The notes beneath the pieces are model-generated. The model searched no databases. It saw nothing but the letters and a program-made list of their open reading frames with translations, and was not told the DNA's origin. DNA of 24,136 nucleotides from an uncultured Bacteroidales bacterium (lineage in GTDB: Bacteria; Bacteroidota; Bacteroidia; Bacteroidales; P3), in contig CALGCG010000133.1 in NCBI GenBank assembly GCA_937884485.1, positions 1 through 24,136 on the forward strand, given 5' to 3'. Below are positions 13,691-20,876 of this stretch, in pieces. How positions within the stretch are numbered: the stretch's first letter is position 1; each line of letters starts with the position of its first letter. Made by a program: the position numbers and the translations under genes.

Positions 13691-14761
13691 TTACATCTTC
13701 TCGAACTGCATCTGGTAGAATTTGTTCTCGTCGTCGCCGGAACCGGGACGCGAGATGATCAGCGTCGAGGAGGTAAGCCAGTTGATATACCAGCAGCTGC
13801 CTCCCTGGAGCAGGCTGCAGCAGAGCATGCCCTCGTCGTCGATGCTCCAGGTGCCCTCTTGGCTGGTGGCGTCGGTGCCGGTCACGGTATAGGTCGCCGT
13901 GCCGTCCTCGCGGAACACTATATTGATATTCTGCCCCTCGGTTTCGGGAATGTAGAGTGTTGTGGACAGCATGTAGTCCGAGCTGCTCTCCATTTCCGTC
14001 ACCGCCATGCAGTACATATTCCATTCGCCCACAACGTTGCCAATCATGGGTTCGCTGAGGTCGAGCACCCAGAATTTGGAACCGTTCAGGTCCTCCATCT
14101 CTTTCAGCTCGCCGCAGAGTGTGGCCTCGTCGCCGGGGTGCAGCCCGTCGGTCAGAACTTCCACGCTGGTGCTGAGGTAATCGTCCATGACGAGGAACAG
14201 CACCGTGTCGGGGTTCACCACCAGGGCGGCCACCTGCTGGGGAATCATGGGCTCCGTCAATGCCGGCATGTCCACCAGGGCCAGGGTGCCGATGTAGCAG
14301 TTGCTCACCCGCTCGCGGTTGGGCACGTTGATGTAGGCTTTGCCGCTCCATGTGCCGGTCTTGTCGTCGAATTTCACGCTCACCGTCTTGCCGGCTTTCT
14401 CCATCTCTTTCATCCAGCCCTTCATCTCCTCACGGCTCGAGGTGCTGAAGGTTGTAACTTCCTTGACAGTGCTTCCCACGTCTTTGTGCGATGTGGGTAT
14501 CGAACTCGCGGTGTTGTAGAAAATCACCTCCGACCCGCTTTGGGCATAGGAGCAGAATTGGTCCAGCAGCGCGTTCCATTCGGCTTCGTCCTTCACGCTT
14601 TTGCGTCCTTCCTCGTGTCCCACCGCATACACAATGACGTGCTCTTGTCCTTCGGGCTTGGTGTCGTTTTCGTTTTTCTGGCAGGCGGCAAAAAACAGCA
14701 TCAGCGCTGCCATGGCCATTGCACAGCTTCTTTTATTTAGGATGTGGATTATCTTATTCAT
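13691..14761 (-). CDS. Lipoprotein with shared module and lipocalin-like tail (operon 2, gene 4)
   Basis: This 356-residue protein has a lipoprotein signal with FAAC (Cys27). Residues about 42-143 carry the same module as the two large lipoproteins of operon 1: EWNALLDQFCSYAQSGSEVI, TTFSTSSREEMKGWMKEME, GKTVSV and TGTWSGKAY. A middle part (150-250) has VDMPALTEPM and DDYLSTSVEVLT. The last 105 residues (VVGEWNMYCMA, VFREDGTATYTVTGTDATSQ, EGTWSIDDEG) resemble a lipocalin-like domain. It is the last gene of the second ECF operon and lies 45 bases after the 138-residue gene. It probably plays the same role as its operon 1 counterparts, but that role is not known. Confidence 0.85.
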   Translation of the reverse strand: MNKIIHILNKRSCAMAMAALMLFFAACQKNENDTKPEGQEHVIVYAVGHEEGRKSVKDEAEWNALLDQFCSYAQSGSEVIFYNTASSIPTSHKDVGSTVKEVTTFSTSSREEMKGWMKEMEKAGKTVSVKFDDKTGTWSGKAYINVPNRERVSNCYIGTLALVDMPALTEPMIPQQVAALVVNPDTVLFLVMDDYLSTSVEVLTDGLHPGDEATLCGELKEMEDLNGSKFWVLDLSEPMIGNVVGEWNMYCMAVTEMESSSDYMLSTTLYIPETEGQNINIVFREDGTATYTVTGTDATSQEGTWSIDDEGMLCCSLLQGGSCWYINWLTSSTLIISRPGSGDDENKFYQMQFEKM

Positions 14762-14806
14762 AAATTTGATTCTTTAATATTTACTTTAATGGGATGCGGG
14801 CTGTTC

Positions 14807-15223
14807 TCATTTCCCGCTTTTTTTCTTCATGCCCTGCATCTGGTAGTCTATCAGGGCATCGTATTGGCTCTCGTTGTCCAACCGGTAGAAAGCTATGGTG
14901 TGCCTCTTGTGCGACGCCACCACGCGCATCAACGGCCTGCCGGTCCATTTCACTCTTCGGGCGGGGGTTGCGGGGTCGCCCAGCCAGCTCACGACGCTTT
15001 CTTCGCCGCGGATGTCGAACTCCTCGCACAGCTGCTTCCAGGCCTTCTCGTTGTCGGCCTGCAGCATCACCACGTCGACGCTCACGCTGTCGTTCAGCTT
15101 GAAGCCGTCCACCTGCGCCACCGTCAGGCCCGGCCGCGAGGCATACTGCTTGTACAGCTGCCCCTGCGCCATGACTGCCAACGGCATCAGCAGCACGAGG
15201 ATGATTATTGCTATTCGTTTCAT
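14807..15223 (-). CDS. 138-aa secreted protein (operon 2, gene 3)
   Basis: The protein starts with a Sec signal peptide (MKRIAIIILVLLMPLAVMAQ, with A-x-A just before the likely cleavage site). The mature domain parallels the lipoprotein at 10467-10883 almost residue for residue: YASRPGLTVAQVDGFKLNDS, VDVVMLQADNEKAW, CEEFDIRGEESVVSWLGDP, ARRVKWTGRP, IAFYRLDNESQYDALIDYQM. Both are exactly 138 residues. Here the export signal is of the soluble type, while the operon 1 version has a lipobox. No known catalytic motif. The conserved place between the candidate anti-sigma and the lipoprotein gene suggests a role in the same signalling unit. Confidence 0.85.
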   Translation of the reverse strand: MKRIAIIILVLLMPLAVMAQGQLYKQYASRPGLTVAQVDGFKLNDSVSVDVVMLQADNEKAWKQLCEEFDIRGEESVVSWLGDPATPARRVKWTGRPLMRVVASHKRHTIAFYRLDNESQYDALIDYQMQGMKKKSGK

Positions 15224-15243
15224 ATTCTTATTTTTCTTTATTA

Positions 15244-15299
15244 CTCTAAAACTCTACGCCTCTACACCTCTACGACTCTACGACTCTACGCCTCTACAC
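15244..15299. repeat. 8-bp tandem repeat at operon 2 junction
   Basis: Seven in-phase octads on the plus strand, from CTCTAAAA at 15244 through CTCTACGC, CTCTACAC, CTCTACGA, CTCTACGA and CTCTACGC to CTCTACAC at 15292. They fill most of the gap between the two genes, and the TAG stop of the candidate anti-sigma gene lies inside the last unit. Confidence 0.85.
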
Positions 15300-15584
15300 C
15301 ATCACCTCGTCCATCAGCATGTCGCCGGCCAGGTCTACCCAGTACTGGTCCTCTATGTCGGCCTTGTTGCAGTAGGCATTGGCATATCCGTCGTGTTCCA
15401 GCATGGGCTTGGGACCGCCGAGGGTCAGGGGCAGGGCGGCAGCAGCCACCACCAGCACCAGTGCTGCCACCGACATGCGGCGGCGCTGGCGTGTGCGCCA
15501 GGCGGGGTATTCCGCCGCCAGCTTCGCGCCGTAGCGTTCGGCCTCGGCCCTCGCCCACAATTCGTCAAATTGTTCCTGTTTCAT
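15294..15584 (-). CDS. One-TM small protein, candidate anti-sigma factor (operon 2)
   Basis: The 96-residue protein has a charged N-terminal part (FDELWARAEAERYGAKLAAE, then YPAWRTRQRRR), a membrane helix (about 37-55), and an outside tail with AYCNKADIEDQYW. It is the clear paralogue of the 92-residue protein of operon 1. It follows the ECF sigma gene by 38 bases, which is the usual anti-sigma position. It lacks the zinc-binding anti-sigma signature, so the role rests on topology and context. The conserved Cys-Asn pair in the tail of both proteins may matter for sensing. Confidence 0.75.
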   Translation of the reverse strand: MKQEQFDELWARAEAERYGAKLAAEYPAWRTRQRRRMSVAALVLVVAAAALPLTLGGPKPMLEHDGYANAYCNKADIEDQYWVDLAGDMLMDEVMV

Positions 15585-15603
15585 ATCTTGATATTATTTT
15601 TTT

Positions 15604-15631
15604 GATTCTTAAACTTTAATTCTTAAACAAA
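15604..15631. repeat. Heptad repeat at sigma 2 / candidate anti-sigma junction
   Basis: Four 7-mers in phase: GATTCTT, AAACTTT, AATTCTT, AAACAAA. The tract spans the stop codon of the sigma gene at 15623. Confidence 0.55.
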
Positions 15632-16090
15632 TCCCATTCTCAGTTTCTCCTTGGCTCTCACCAGCCTCACGCTCACATTCTTCTCGCTCATCCCCAGGCT
15701 TTCGCCTATCTCTTCGTAGCTGTATCCCTCCAGTTGCATGCGCACTATGGTGCGGTCGGGTTCGGTGAGGGTGGCTATCTGCTCGTGCAACTCGTTCACC
15801 AGGGCGCGGTCCTCGGCCACGGTGTCGTAGCTCTCCGGCAGTTCGTCGTGCTGGTGGTAGGCCCTGAGGGCGTCGATCACCGCATTGCGGCTGATTTTCC
15901 ACACCAGCGCGGCCTCCTGCACCGCGAGCCCCTGCTCGAATATCTTCTCTCTCGCTCGCCACAAGGCCACCGTCGCCTCTTGCACAAGGTCCTCAACCTC
16001 AAGGCCACGGGTGCTATAGCGGCGGCAGAGGGTGAAGAGCATACCGCGATAGCGGTGCAGCAGTGCTTCGAATGGATCCTTTGTTCTCAC
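15623..16090 (-). CDS. ECF RNA polymerase sigma factor (operon 2)
   Basis: This 155-residue ECF sigma factor has region 2 with MLFTLCRRYSTRGLEVEDLV and QEATVALWRAREKI. Region 4 has LTEPDRTIVRMQLEGYSYEE and the helix-turn-helix IGESLGMSEKNVSVRLVRAK. It aligns from its first residue with the operon 1 sigma factor, which supports the GTG start at 16090. The ECF-type promoter just upstream would begin transcription at or within a few bases of this GTG, so the mRNA may be leaderless. It is the first gene of a four-gene operon and diverges from the S8 peptidase gene. Confidence 0.93.
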   Translation of the reverse strand: MRTKDPFEALLHRYRGMLFTLCRRYSTRGLEVEDLVQEATVALWRAREKIFEQGLAVQEAALVWKISRNAVIDALRAYHQHDELPESYDTVAEDRALVNELHEQIATLTEPDRTIVRMQLEGYSYEEIGESLGMSEKNVSVRLVRAKEKLRMGFV

Positions 16091-16093
16091 GAT

Positions 16094-16126
16094 TATAATA
16101 ACGTAACAATTTGAAAAAACACTACA
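16094..16126 (-). promoter_or_regulatory. ECF-type promoter before sigma gene 2
   Basis: Reading minus: TGTAGT (16126-16121), a 17-base spacer, then CGTTATTATA (16103-16094). Both boxes and spacing agree with the two lipoprotein promoters. Confidence 0.75.
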
Positions 16127-16145
16127 CGCAGGGTAAAAAAAATTT

Positions 16146-16176
16146 TATGCACACTAAAAAAAAAAGCGTATTTTTG
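16146..16176 (+). promoter_or_regulatory. Vegetative promoter of S8 peptidase gene
   Basis: TATTTTTG (16169-16176) fits the -7 consensus TAnnTTTG. The -33 position, 19 bases upstream, reads TATG instead of TTTG. The start site would be near 16183, about 30 bases before the ATG. Confidence 0.55.
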
Positions 16177-16212
16177 CAGTGCAATGAATGTATAATCATA
16201 AAGTATAATATC

Positions 16213-19113
16213 ATGAAGATTAGAGTTTTACTCCTTGCCTGGCTTATGGCGGCAGCGCCTGTGGCCGCCCTTGCCCAGCAGTTGGCTCCGCGGCCGTCCA
16301 TGGCTACGGCCGATGCCAAAGAAGCCATGCTCCGTTTCGATGGACTGTCCAGTTCGTCGGCTTTCCTCCTGGCCGACCTCCTTTCGGGCGATATGGACAC
16401 CGACCGCCTGGTCGAAAAATACGGTCTCGTCTACAGCCAGGGGCACCCCATGGCCGTCGCCATCGCCACCCTCAAAAACGGTTCTGAGGGCCTCGACCGC
16501 TATGGCGTCAGCCTCACGGCCACCCACGGCAAGAGCAGTTCGCTCCTCATTCCCCTCAGCTCCTTCGTCTCCTTTGCCCAGTCGGGTCTCTGCTCGTGGC
16601 TCGACGTCGGCGTCAAAGCCAGTCCCGCCCTCGACAAGGCACGGGAAGCCATGGGTATCATTGACATCCACAGCGGATTATACCTCGACCAGTCCTACAC
16701 CGGCACCGGCGTCGTTGTAGGCATCATCGACGTCGGATTCGAGTATGGCCATCCCTCCTTCTACAACCAAGAGGGCACCACCTACCGCGTCAAGCGTGTC
16801 TGGGAGCAGGGCGCCACGAGCGGCACCGCCCCCGCAGGCTACTCCTACGGCCGCGAGCTTGCCACCGAAGCAGCCATCCTCGCCGCGCAATACAGCCATA
16901 GCAACGAGAGCCATGGCACCCACGTCGCCGGCATCGCCGCCGGCGTCGGCGGCATCGGCGGGCAGCCCGCCAGCTACAAGGGCATAGCGCCCGGCGCCGA
17001 CATCGTCCTCGTCGCCACCACGCTCTCCAGCGCCGCCATCTTCGACGGCATCAACTACATACGCAACTATGCCGCCTCGCAGAACAAGCCCTGCGTCATC
17101 AACATGAGCCTCGGCTCCCACGTGGGGCCCCACGACGGCACCTCCTCCTTCGACCGCGCCTGCGACGACCTCTTCCTCGCACGCCCCGACAGCCTCCTGC
17201 TCGTGGGCTCTGCCGGCAACGAGGGCGCCGACAACCTCCACGTCGGTAAAGCCTTTACCGCCACCGACACTATCCTCATGACGCTCCTCGACTTCACCAG
17301 CCCCGCCAGCGGCGAGTGTGTCGTCGACCTCTGGGGCGCCCCCAACGTCCCCTTCAAGGCCGGCCTGGCCGTCGTCGACATGTCCAGCGGCCAGTTCGTC
17401 GACGCGGGCAGCTACTTCCTCTCCAGCACAAGCTATTACGACAACGAGTCGCTCCTCTCCAACCAGCTCCAGCTCGAGGTCTACAGCAGCGGCACCAGCG
17501 CCTACAACCAGCGCCAGAATCTCACCTTCTCCATCAGCTATTCCAACGCCGCCAACACCAACTACCGTGTATGCCTCGTTGTCCAGTGCAACTCCGCCGC
17601 CAACGTCCATGTCTGGGGCACCAGCGTCAATTTCATCGACGGCGGCTACTCCGCCGTCCTGGCCGGCAACACCGACTACACCGTCGGCGAGCTCGGCGGC
17701 ACCGGCCACCACATGATCTCCGTCGGCGCCTACACCTCGCGCTCCAGCTGGAACTCCCTCTCCGGCTACACCTACACCTATCCCGGCGCCATCGTCGGCA
17801 ACTTGGCGGGCTTCTCCTCCCACGGCCCCCTGCTCGACGGCCGCGTCAAACCCGACATCACCGCCCCGGGCCAGTTCGTCGTGGCCCCCTTCAACCGCTT
17901 CAACACCGAGATGACCTCCTCCTCCTACTGTGTCGCCTCGACCACCTTCAACGGCCAGACCGAATACTACGGCGCCCTGCAGGGCACCTCCATGGCCGCA
18001 CCCATGGTGACCGGCGTCATGGCCCTGTGGATGCAGCACAACCCCGCCCTCGGCCCCGACTCGGCCCTGGCCCTCCTCCACAGCACCGCCATCGCCGACG
18101 GCGCCACGGGCACCATCCCCGCCACCGGCAGCAACCTCTGGGGCTGGGGCAAAATCAACGCCCTCGGCGGCCTGCCCTCGACGGCTCCCGTCACCTACAC
18201 CCTCACCGTAGCCTCCAACAACGAAGCCTACGGCACCGTCAGCGGCTCCGGCACCTATGCCGAGGGCACCTCGGCGACCATCACCGCCACCCCCGCCAAC
18301 GGCTACCACTTCGTCTCCTGGGACGACGGCAACACCGACAATCCCCGCACCGTCACCGTCAACACCAACCTCAACTTCATCGCCATTTTCGAGCAGGACG
18401 CCTTCCAGGAGTGCGACACCGTCACCTCCTTCCCCTGGAATCCCACCTTCAGCGAGGCGCTTCCCTGCTGGCGCAATGTCGACGCCGACGCCGACGGCTA
18501 CCTCTGGACCAACTACGGCGCCTATGCCGTCTCCGAGTCCTACGCCTATTTCGACCACTCCAACACGGCCCTCGACCCCGACAACTGGCTCATCTCCCGT
18601 CCGCTCCGCCTCCCGCAGAACGCCCTCCTCTCCTGGACCGCCAAGGCCCTCACCAACGAATACTTCGCCGAGCACTACTCCGTCTACATCTCCACCACCG
18701 GTAACGAGCCTGCCAACTTCACCACGCGCCTCTTCCAGGAAACCCTCCCCAATCCCAATGCGCAGAACCACAGCGTCTCCCTGGCCAGATATGCCGGGCA
18801 GACCGTCCGCATAGCCTTCCGCCACCACCAGAGCCCCGACGTGCTGCTCCTCGGCATCACCGCCGTGAGCGTCAAGCAGGCCCCCGTCGGCATCGACGAC
18901 GCGTCCCTGGCCGACGCCCTTGTCGCCGCCCAGGGACGCGCCATCCGTGTCGAGGTGCCGGCGGGCACACCGGTGCGCGTAACCGACGTCATGGGCCGCA
19001 CGCTTGTCGACCTGCCCTCGTCGGCAGCCTCGCAGCTCCTCCCCATGCCCGCCCCGGGCGTATACATGGTCTCCCTCGGCGACAATACAACACGCAAAGT
19101 GGTCGTTTACTGA
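16213..19113 (+). CDS. Secreted subtilisin-like (S8) peptidase with T9SS tail, 966 aa
   Basis: The ATG at 16213 opens a good Sec signal peptide (MKIRVLLLAWLMAAAPVAAL, then AQ); the 34 codons upstream look non-coding. A propeptide-like region follows. The S8 catalytic domain spans about 165-655 with Asp173 (GIIDVGFEYGHP), His234 (SHGTHVAGIAAG), the oxyanion Asn336 (VGSAGNEG) and Ser593 (QGTSMAAPMVTG), all present. An inserted beta-rich segment lies between Asn336 and Ser593. Then come an InlB-type B-repeat (about 661-727, GYHFVSWDDGNTDNPRTVTV), a choice-of-anchor J/cleaved adhesin-like domain (about 735-888), and a tail ending GVYMVSLGDNTTRKVVVY. That tail is typical of type IX secretion signals. 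The protein is likely exported to the cell surface or medium and degrades proteins. Codon third positions are strongly C-biased. Confidence 0.95.
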   Translation: MKIRVLLLAWLMAAAPVAALAQQLAPRPSMATADAKEAMLRFDGLSSSSAFLLADLLSGDMDTDRLVEKYGLVYSQGHPMAVAIATLKNGSEGLDRYGVSLTATHGKSSSLLIPLSSFVSFAQSGLCSWLDVGVKASPALDKAREAMGIIDIHSGLYLDQSYTGTGVVVGIIDVGFEYGHPSFYNQEGTTYRVKRVWEQGATSGTAPAGYSYGRELATEAAILAAQYSHSNESHGTHVAGIAAGVGGIGGQPASYKGIAPGADIVLVATTLSSAAIFDGINYIRNYAASQNKPCVINMSLGSHVGPHDGTSSFDRACDDLFLARPDSLLLVGSAGNEGADNLHVGKAFTATDTILMTLLDFTSPASGECVVDLWGAPNVPFKAGLAVVDMSSGQFVDAGSYFLSSTSYYDNESLLSNQLQLEVYSSGTSAYNQRQNLTFSISYSNAANTNYRVCLVVQCNSAANVHVWGTSVNFIDGGYSAVLAGNTDYTVGELGGTGHHMISVGAYTSRSSWNSLSGYTYTYPGAIVGNLAGFSSHGPLLDGRVKPDITAPGQFVVAPFNRFNTEMTSSSYCVASTTFNGQTEYYGALQGTSMAAPMVTGVMALWMQHNPALGPDSALALLHSTAIADGATGTIPATGSNLWGWGKINALGGLPSTAPVTYTLTVASNNEAYGTVSGSGTYAEGTSATITATPANGYHFVSWDDGNTDNPRTVTVNTNLNFIAIFEQDAFQECDTVTSFPWNPTFSEALPCWRNVDADADGYLWTNYGAYAVSESYAYFDHSNTALDPDNWLISRPLRLPQNALLSWTAKALTNEYFAEHYSVYISTTGNEPANFTTRLFQETLPNPNAQNHSVSLARYAGQTVRIAFRHHQSPDVLLLGITAVSVKQAPVGIDDASLADALVAAQGRAIRVEVPAGTPVRVTDVMGRTLVDLPSSAASQLLPMPAPGVYMVSLGDNTTRKVVVY

Positions 19114-19140
19114 CCCCTGCGCGCTCCGCAACGCCTTGTC

Positions 19141-19173
19141 CCCCCTGCAGCATTGCAGCGGGGGATTTTTTTT
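19141..19173 (+). terminator. Terminator of S8 peptidase gene
   Basis: CCCCCTGCA pairs with TGCAGCGGGGG through a small bulge, and a run of eight T follows. It lies 27 bases after the stop codon. Confidence 0.85.
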
Positions 19174-19192
19174 CCTCCCGCCCTGCTTGCCC

Positions 19193-19387
19193 CGCCTCCA
19201 ACTCGCCCCCAACTCGCCCCCGATTCGCCCCTTCTCATATAGTTTACATATACTTCTTATATACTTCTTATATAGTTCTTATATACTGTATATAGGAACT
19301 ATATAAGAACTATATGAGAACGATATAAGAACTATATGAGAAGGGCCGAACAAGGGGCGAATCGGGGGCGAGTCGGGGGCGGAGGCG
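19193..19387. repeat. 195-bp imperfect palindrome made of 11-bp units
   Basis: The left arm (19193 to about 19288) and right arm (about 19291-19387) are inverted copies with a few mismatches. The inner part consists of AT-rich 11-mers such as ACTTCTTATAT, AGTTCTTATAT and AAGAACTATAT. The outer part consists of GC-rich 11-mers such as GGGGCGAATCG and GGGGCGAGTCG. It lies between two converging genes and fills the gene-free region, together with the S8 terminator at 19141. It shows no coding signal. Confidence 0.85.
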
Positions 19388-19461
19388 TTATGTCGAAAAA
19401 CGATAATTCGGCACTGCTTCCCCGGTCTGTGGAGCGGCTTTGGGGGGAGCCGTGGCGGAGG

Positions 19462-20754
19462 TTACATCGCCAGGGCGGCGGTGAAGACGATGGTGAGGTT
19501 GTCCTTGCTGTCGGCGAAGTGGTAGTAGGCGTCGGAGGGCGTCAGGCGGTAGGCCAGGGCGAGGCCCCAGTCCACACGACCCCAGCGGATGATGCCGTCG
19601 ATGCCGGCGCCCACTTCGGCGATGCCCTTGTCGGGTCCGATGTTCTGGATGTCCCACATGTCGCCCCAGGCGGCGTCGAACAGCAGGAAGGGCCGCGGCG
19701 CGGTGCCCACCTGCAGGAGCTTGCTGTTGTATTTGAAGAGGGGTTTGCTGAAGCCGAAGCGCAGGCAGGTGAGGACGAAGCGGTTGGCGAGGAATTCGTC
19801 CACGCGGGCGGTGAGCAGCGAGCGCTCGAAGAGGATGGCGCTGCCGCTGGTGCCGCCGAGGTTGAAGAGGCGGCTGAAGGGGGTGCCTTCGGTGGTGAGG
19901 CCGCCCTGGGCGTAGACCTGGAAGTTGAGCATGCGGCCCACGGGGAAGACCTGGTCGTACTGCAGCAGCAGGCGGAGGAAGTAGCCGCTGTCCACCCACC
20001 ACTCGCCGGTGGTGTAGCCCGCCGTCAATTCGCCGCGCAGGCCGAGGTCGTGCTCGAAGAAGAGGCGCGCTTCGGCGAAGCGGGCGTGCTCCAGGGCGTC
20101 CCAGTCGGCGTCGGTCTGGGGGTAGTAGATGTTGGCCAGGTTGTGGAGTTTGCGCTCGTCGCTGAGGCGCAGCTCGAGGCCCACGGTTTCGTGGCCACGG
20201 GTGCGCGTGCTGTAGCCTGCCGTGAGGCGGCGCGTGTCGCTGAAGAGGCGGTTCATGAACGAGCCCGAGGCGTTGAAATTGATGAGGTTGTAGTTGTTCA
20301 TGGTGCGCGTGGCCTCGGGGGTGAGGTCGTGGAAGTAGGCGGCGTAGACCTTGCCCTGGCGCCGCAGGTTGGTCCAGTAGTAGGCGTCGGCGCCCCACTT
20401 GAAGCGCTCGTCGGCGTAGCCGTAGCCGAAGTAGGCGCCCACGGAGAGGCGGTCGAAGAAGCCTGCGGGCTTGGGCATCATGTCGATGTCCCCGGCCACA
20501 TAGCCGTAGCGCAGGCCGAGGCCCCAGCGCGATTTCTCGTATTGGTTGAAGTTGTAGACGCGGTCGAGGTCCAGATACAGCGGTATGCCGACGGAGCGGT
20601 GCAGCGGTACCAGCTGCGCCTGCAGGGAGGTGGGCGTTGAAAGAAGGAGGACGAGAACGAGGGTTGCTGCGCGGAGCATTCGCCCCATTCGCCAGCCGTT
20701 CGCCGTATGGCGGAGGGTGTATTTGTTTTTGTGCAGAGTTCGTTTCATTTGCAT
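19462..20754 (-). CDS. Outer-membrane beta-barrel protein, DUF5686 C-terminal-like
   Basis: The 430-residue frame carries a signal peptide (hydrophobic MLRAATLVLVLLLSTPTSLQ, then AQ). About 380 residues of alternating aromatic and polar strands follow, ending in LTIVFTAALAM. The segment YNFNQYEKSRWGLGLRYGYV, followed by FFDRLSVGAYFGYGYADERF, resembles the barrel half of DUF5686-type proteins, which are usually about twice as long. This may be a barrel-only version. The start is uncertain: the first ATGs are at 20754 and 20748, while ATGs at 20688 and 20679 give a more usual signal peptide. The region between them contains ATTCGnnnn-type repeats like those in intergenic mosaics, which favours a downstream start. 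The gene converges on the S8 peptidase gene and diverges from glyA. Confidence 0.8.
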   Translation of the reverse strand: MQMKRTLHKNKYTLRHTANGWRMGRMLRAATLVLVLLLSTPTSLQAQLVPLHRSVGIPLYLDLDRVYNFNQYEKSRWGLGLRYGYVAGDIDMMPKPAGFFDRLSVGAYFGYGYADERFKWGADAYYWTNLRRQGKVYAAYFHDLTPEATRTMNNYNLINFNASGSFMNRLFSDTRRLTAGYSTRTRGHETVGLELRLSDERKLHNLANIYYPQTDADWDALEHARFAEARLFFEHDLGLRGELTAGYTTGEWWVDSGYFLRLLLQYDQVFPVGRMLNFQVYAQGGLTTEGTPFSRLFNLGGTSGSAILFERSLLTARVDEFLANRFVLTCLRFGFSKPLFKYNSKLLQVGTAPRPFLLFDAAWGDMWDIQNIGPDKGIAEVGAGIDGIIRWGRVDWGLALAYRLTPSDAYYHFADSKDNLTIVFTAALAM

Positions 20755-20770
20755 AATTCGCCGTTTTATA

Positions 20771-20807
20771 AAAGCGTAATTCGGGATGCAAAATTACGCT
20801 TTTTTTT
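20771..20807 (+). terminator. Hairpin with T-run between barrel gene and glyA
   Basis: The perfect 11-bp arms AAAGCGTAATT (20771-20781) and AATTACGCTTT (20792-20802) are followed by eight T. On the plus strand this looks like an intrinsic terminator, but no plus-strand gene lies upstream. It may shield glyA from antisense read-through of the barrel gene. The right arm overlaps the barrel gene's -7 box. Confidence 0.5.
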
Positions 20808-20818
20808 CCATAGGTAAA
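20789..20818 (-). promoter_or_regulatory. Candidate promoter of the beta-barrel gene
   Basis: Reading minus: TTTA (20818-20815), 18 bases, then TAATTTTG (20796-20789). The -7 box fits the TAnnTTTG consensus and the -33 box differs at one base. The start site would be about 30 bases before the ATG at 20754. Confidence 0.5.
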
Positions 20819-20828
20819 GTTTTTTTTG

Positions 20829-20836
20829 TATATTTG
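20829..20836 (+). promoter_or_regulatory. Promoter -7 element of glyA
   Basis: TATATTTG matches TAnnTTTG. The -33 region is T-rich but has no exact TTTG. It gives a leader of about 34 bases. Confidence 0.6.
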
Positions 20837-20876
20837 CAAATTATTATTTGTTCATAAAATTAAATAACAATCAAAT

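Noticed and set aside
15244..15299. CRISPR-like array
   Set aside because: The units are 8 bp with no spacers; this is a simple tandem repeat.
16678..19212. 844-codon minus ORF opposite the S8 peptidase
   Set aside because: It is caused by strong C bias at codon third positions of the peptidase gene; the protein is Gly/Val/Ala/Asp-rich without domains.
19388..20839. 483-codon minus ORF overlapping the barrel gene in another frame
   Set aside because: The Arg/Pro/His/Leu-rich composition is typical of a shifted reading of a GC-rich gene.
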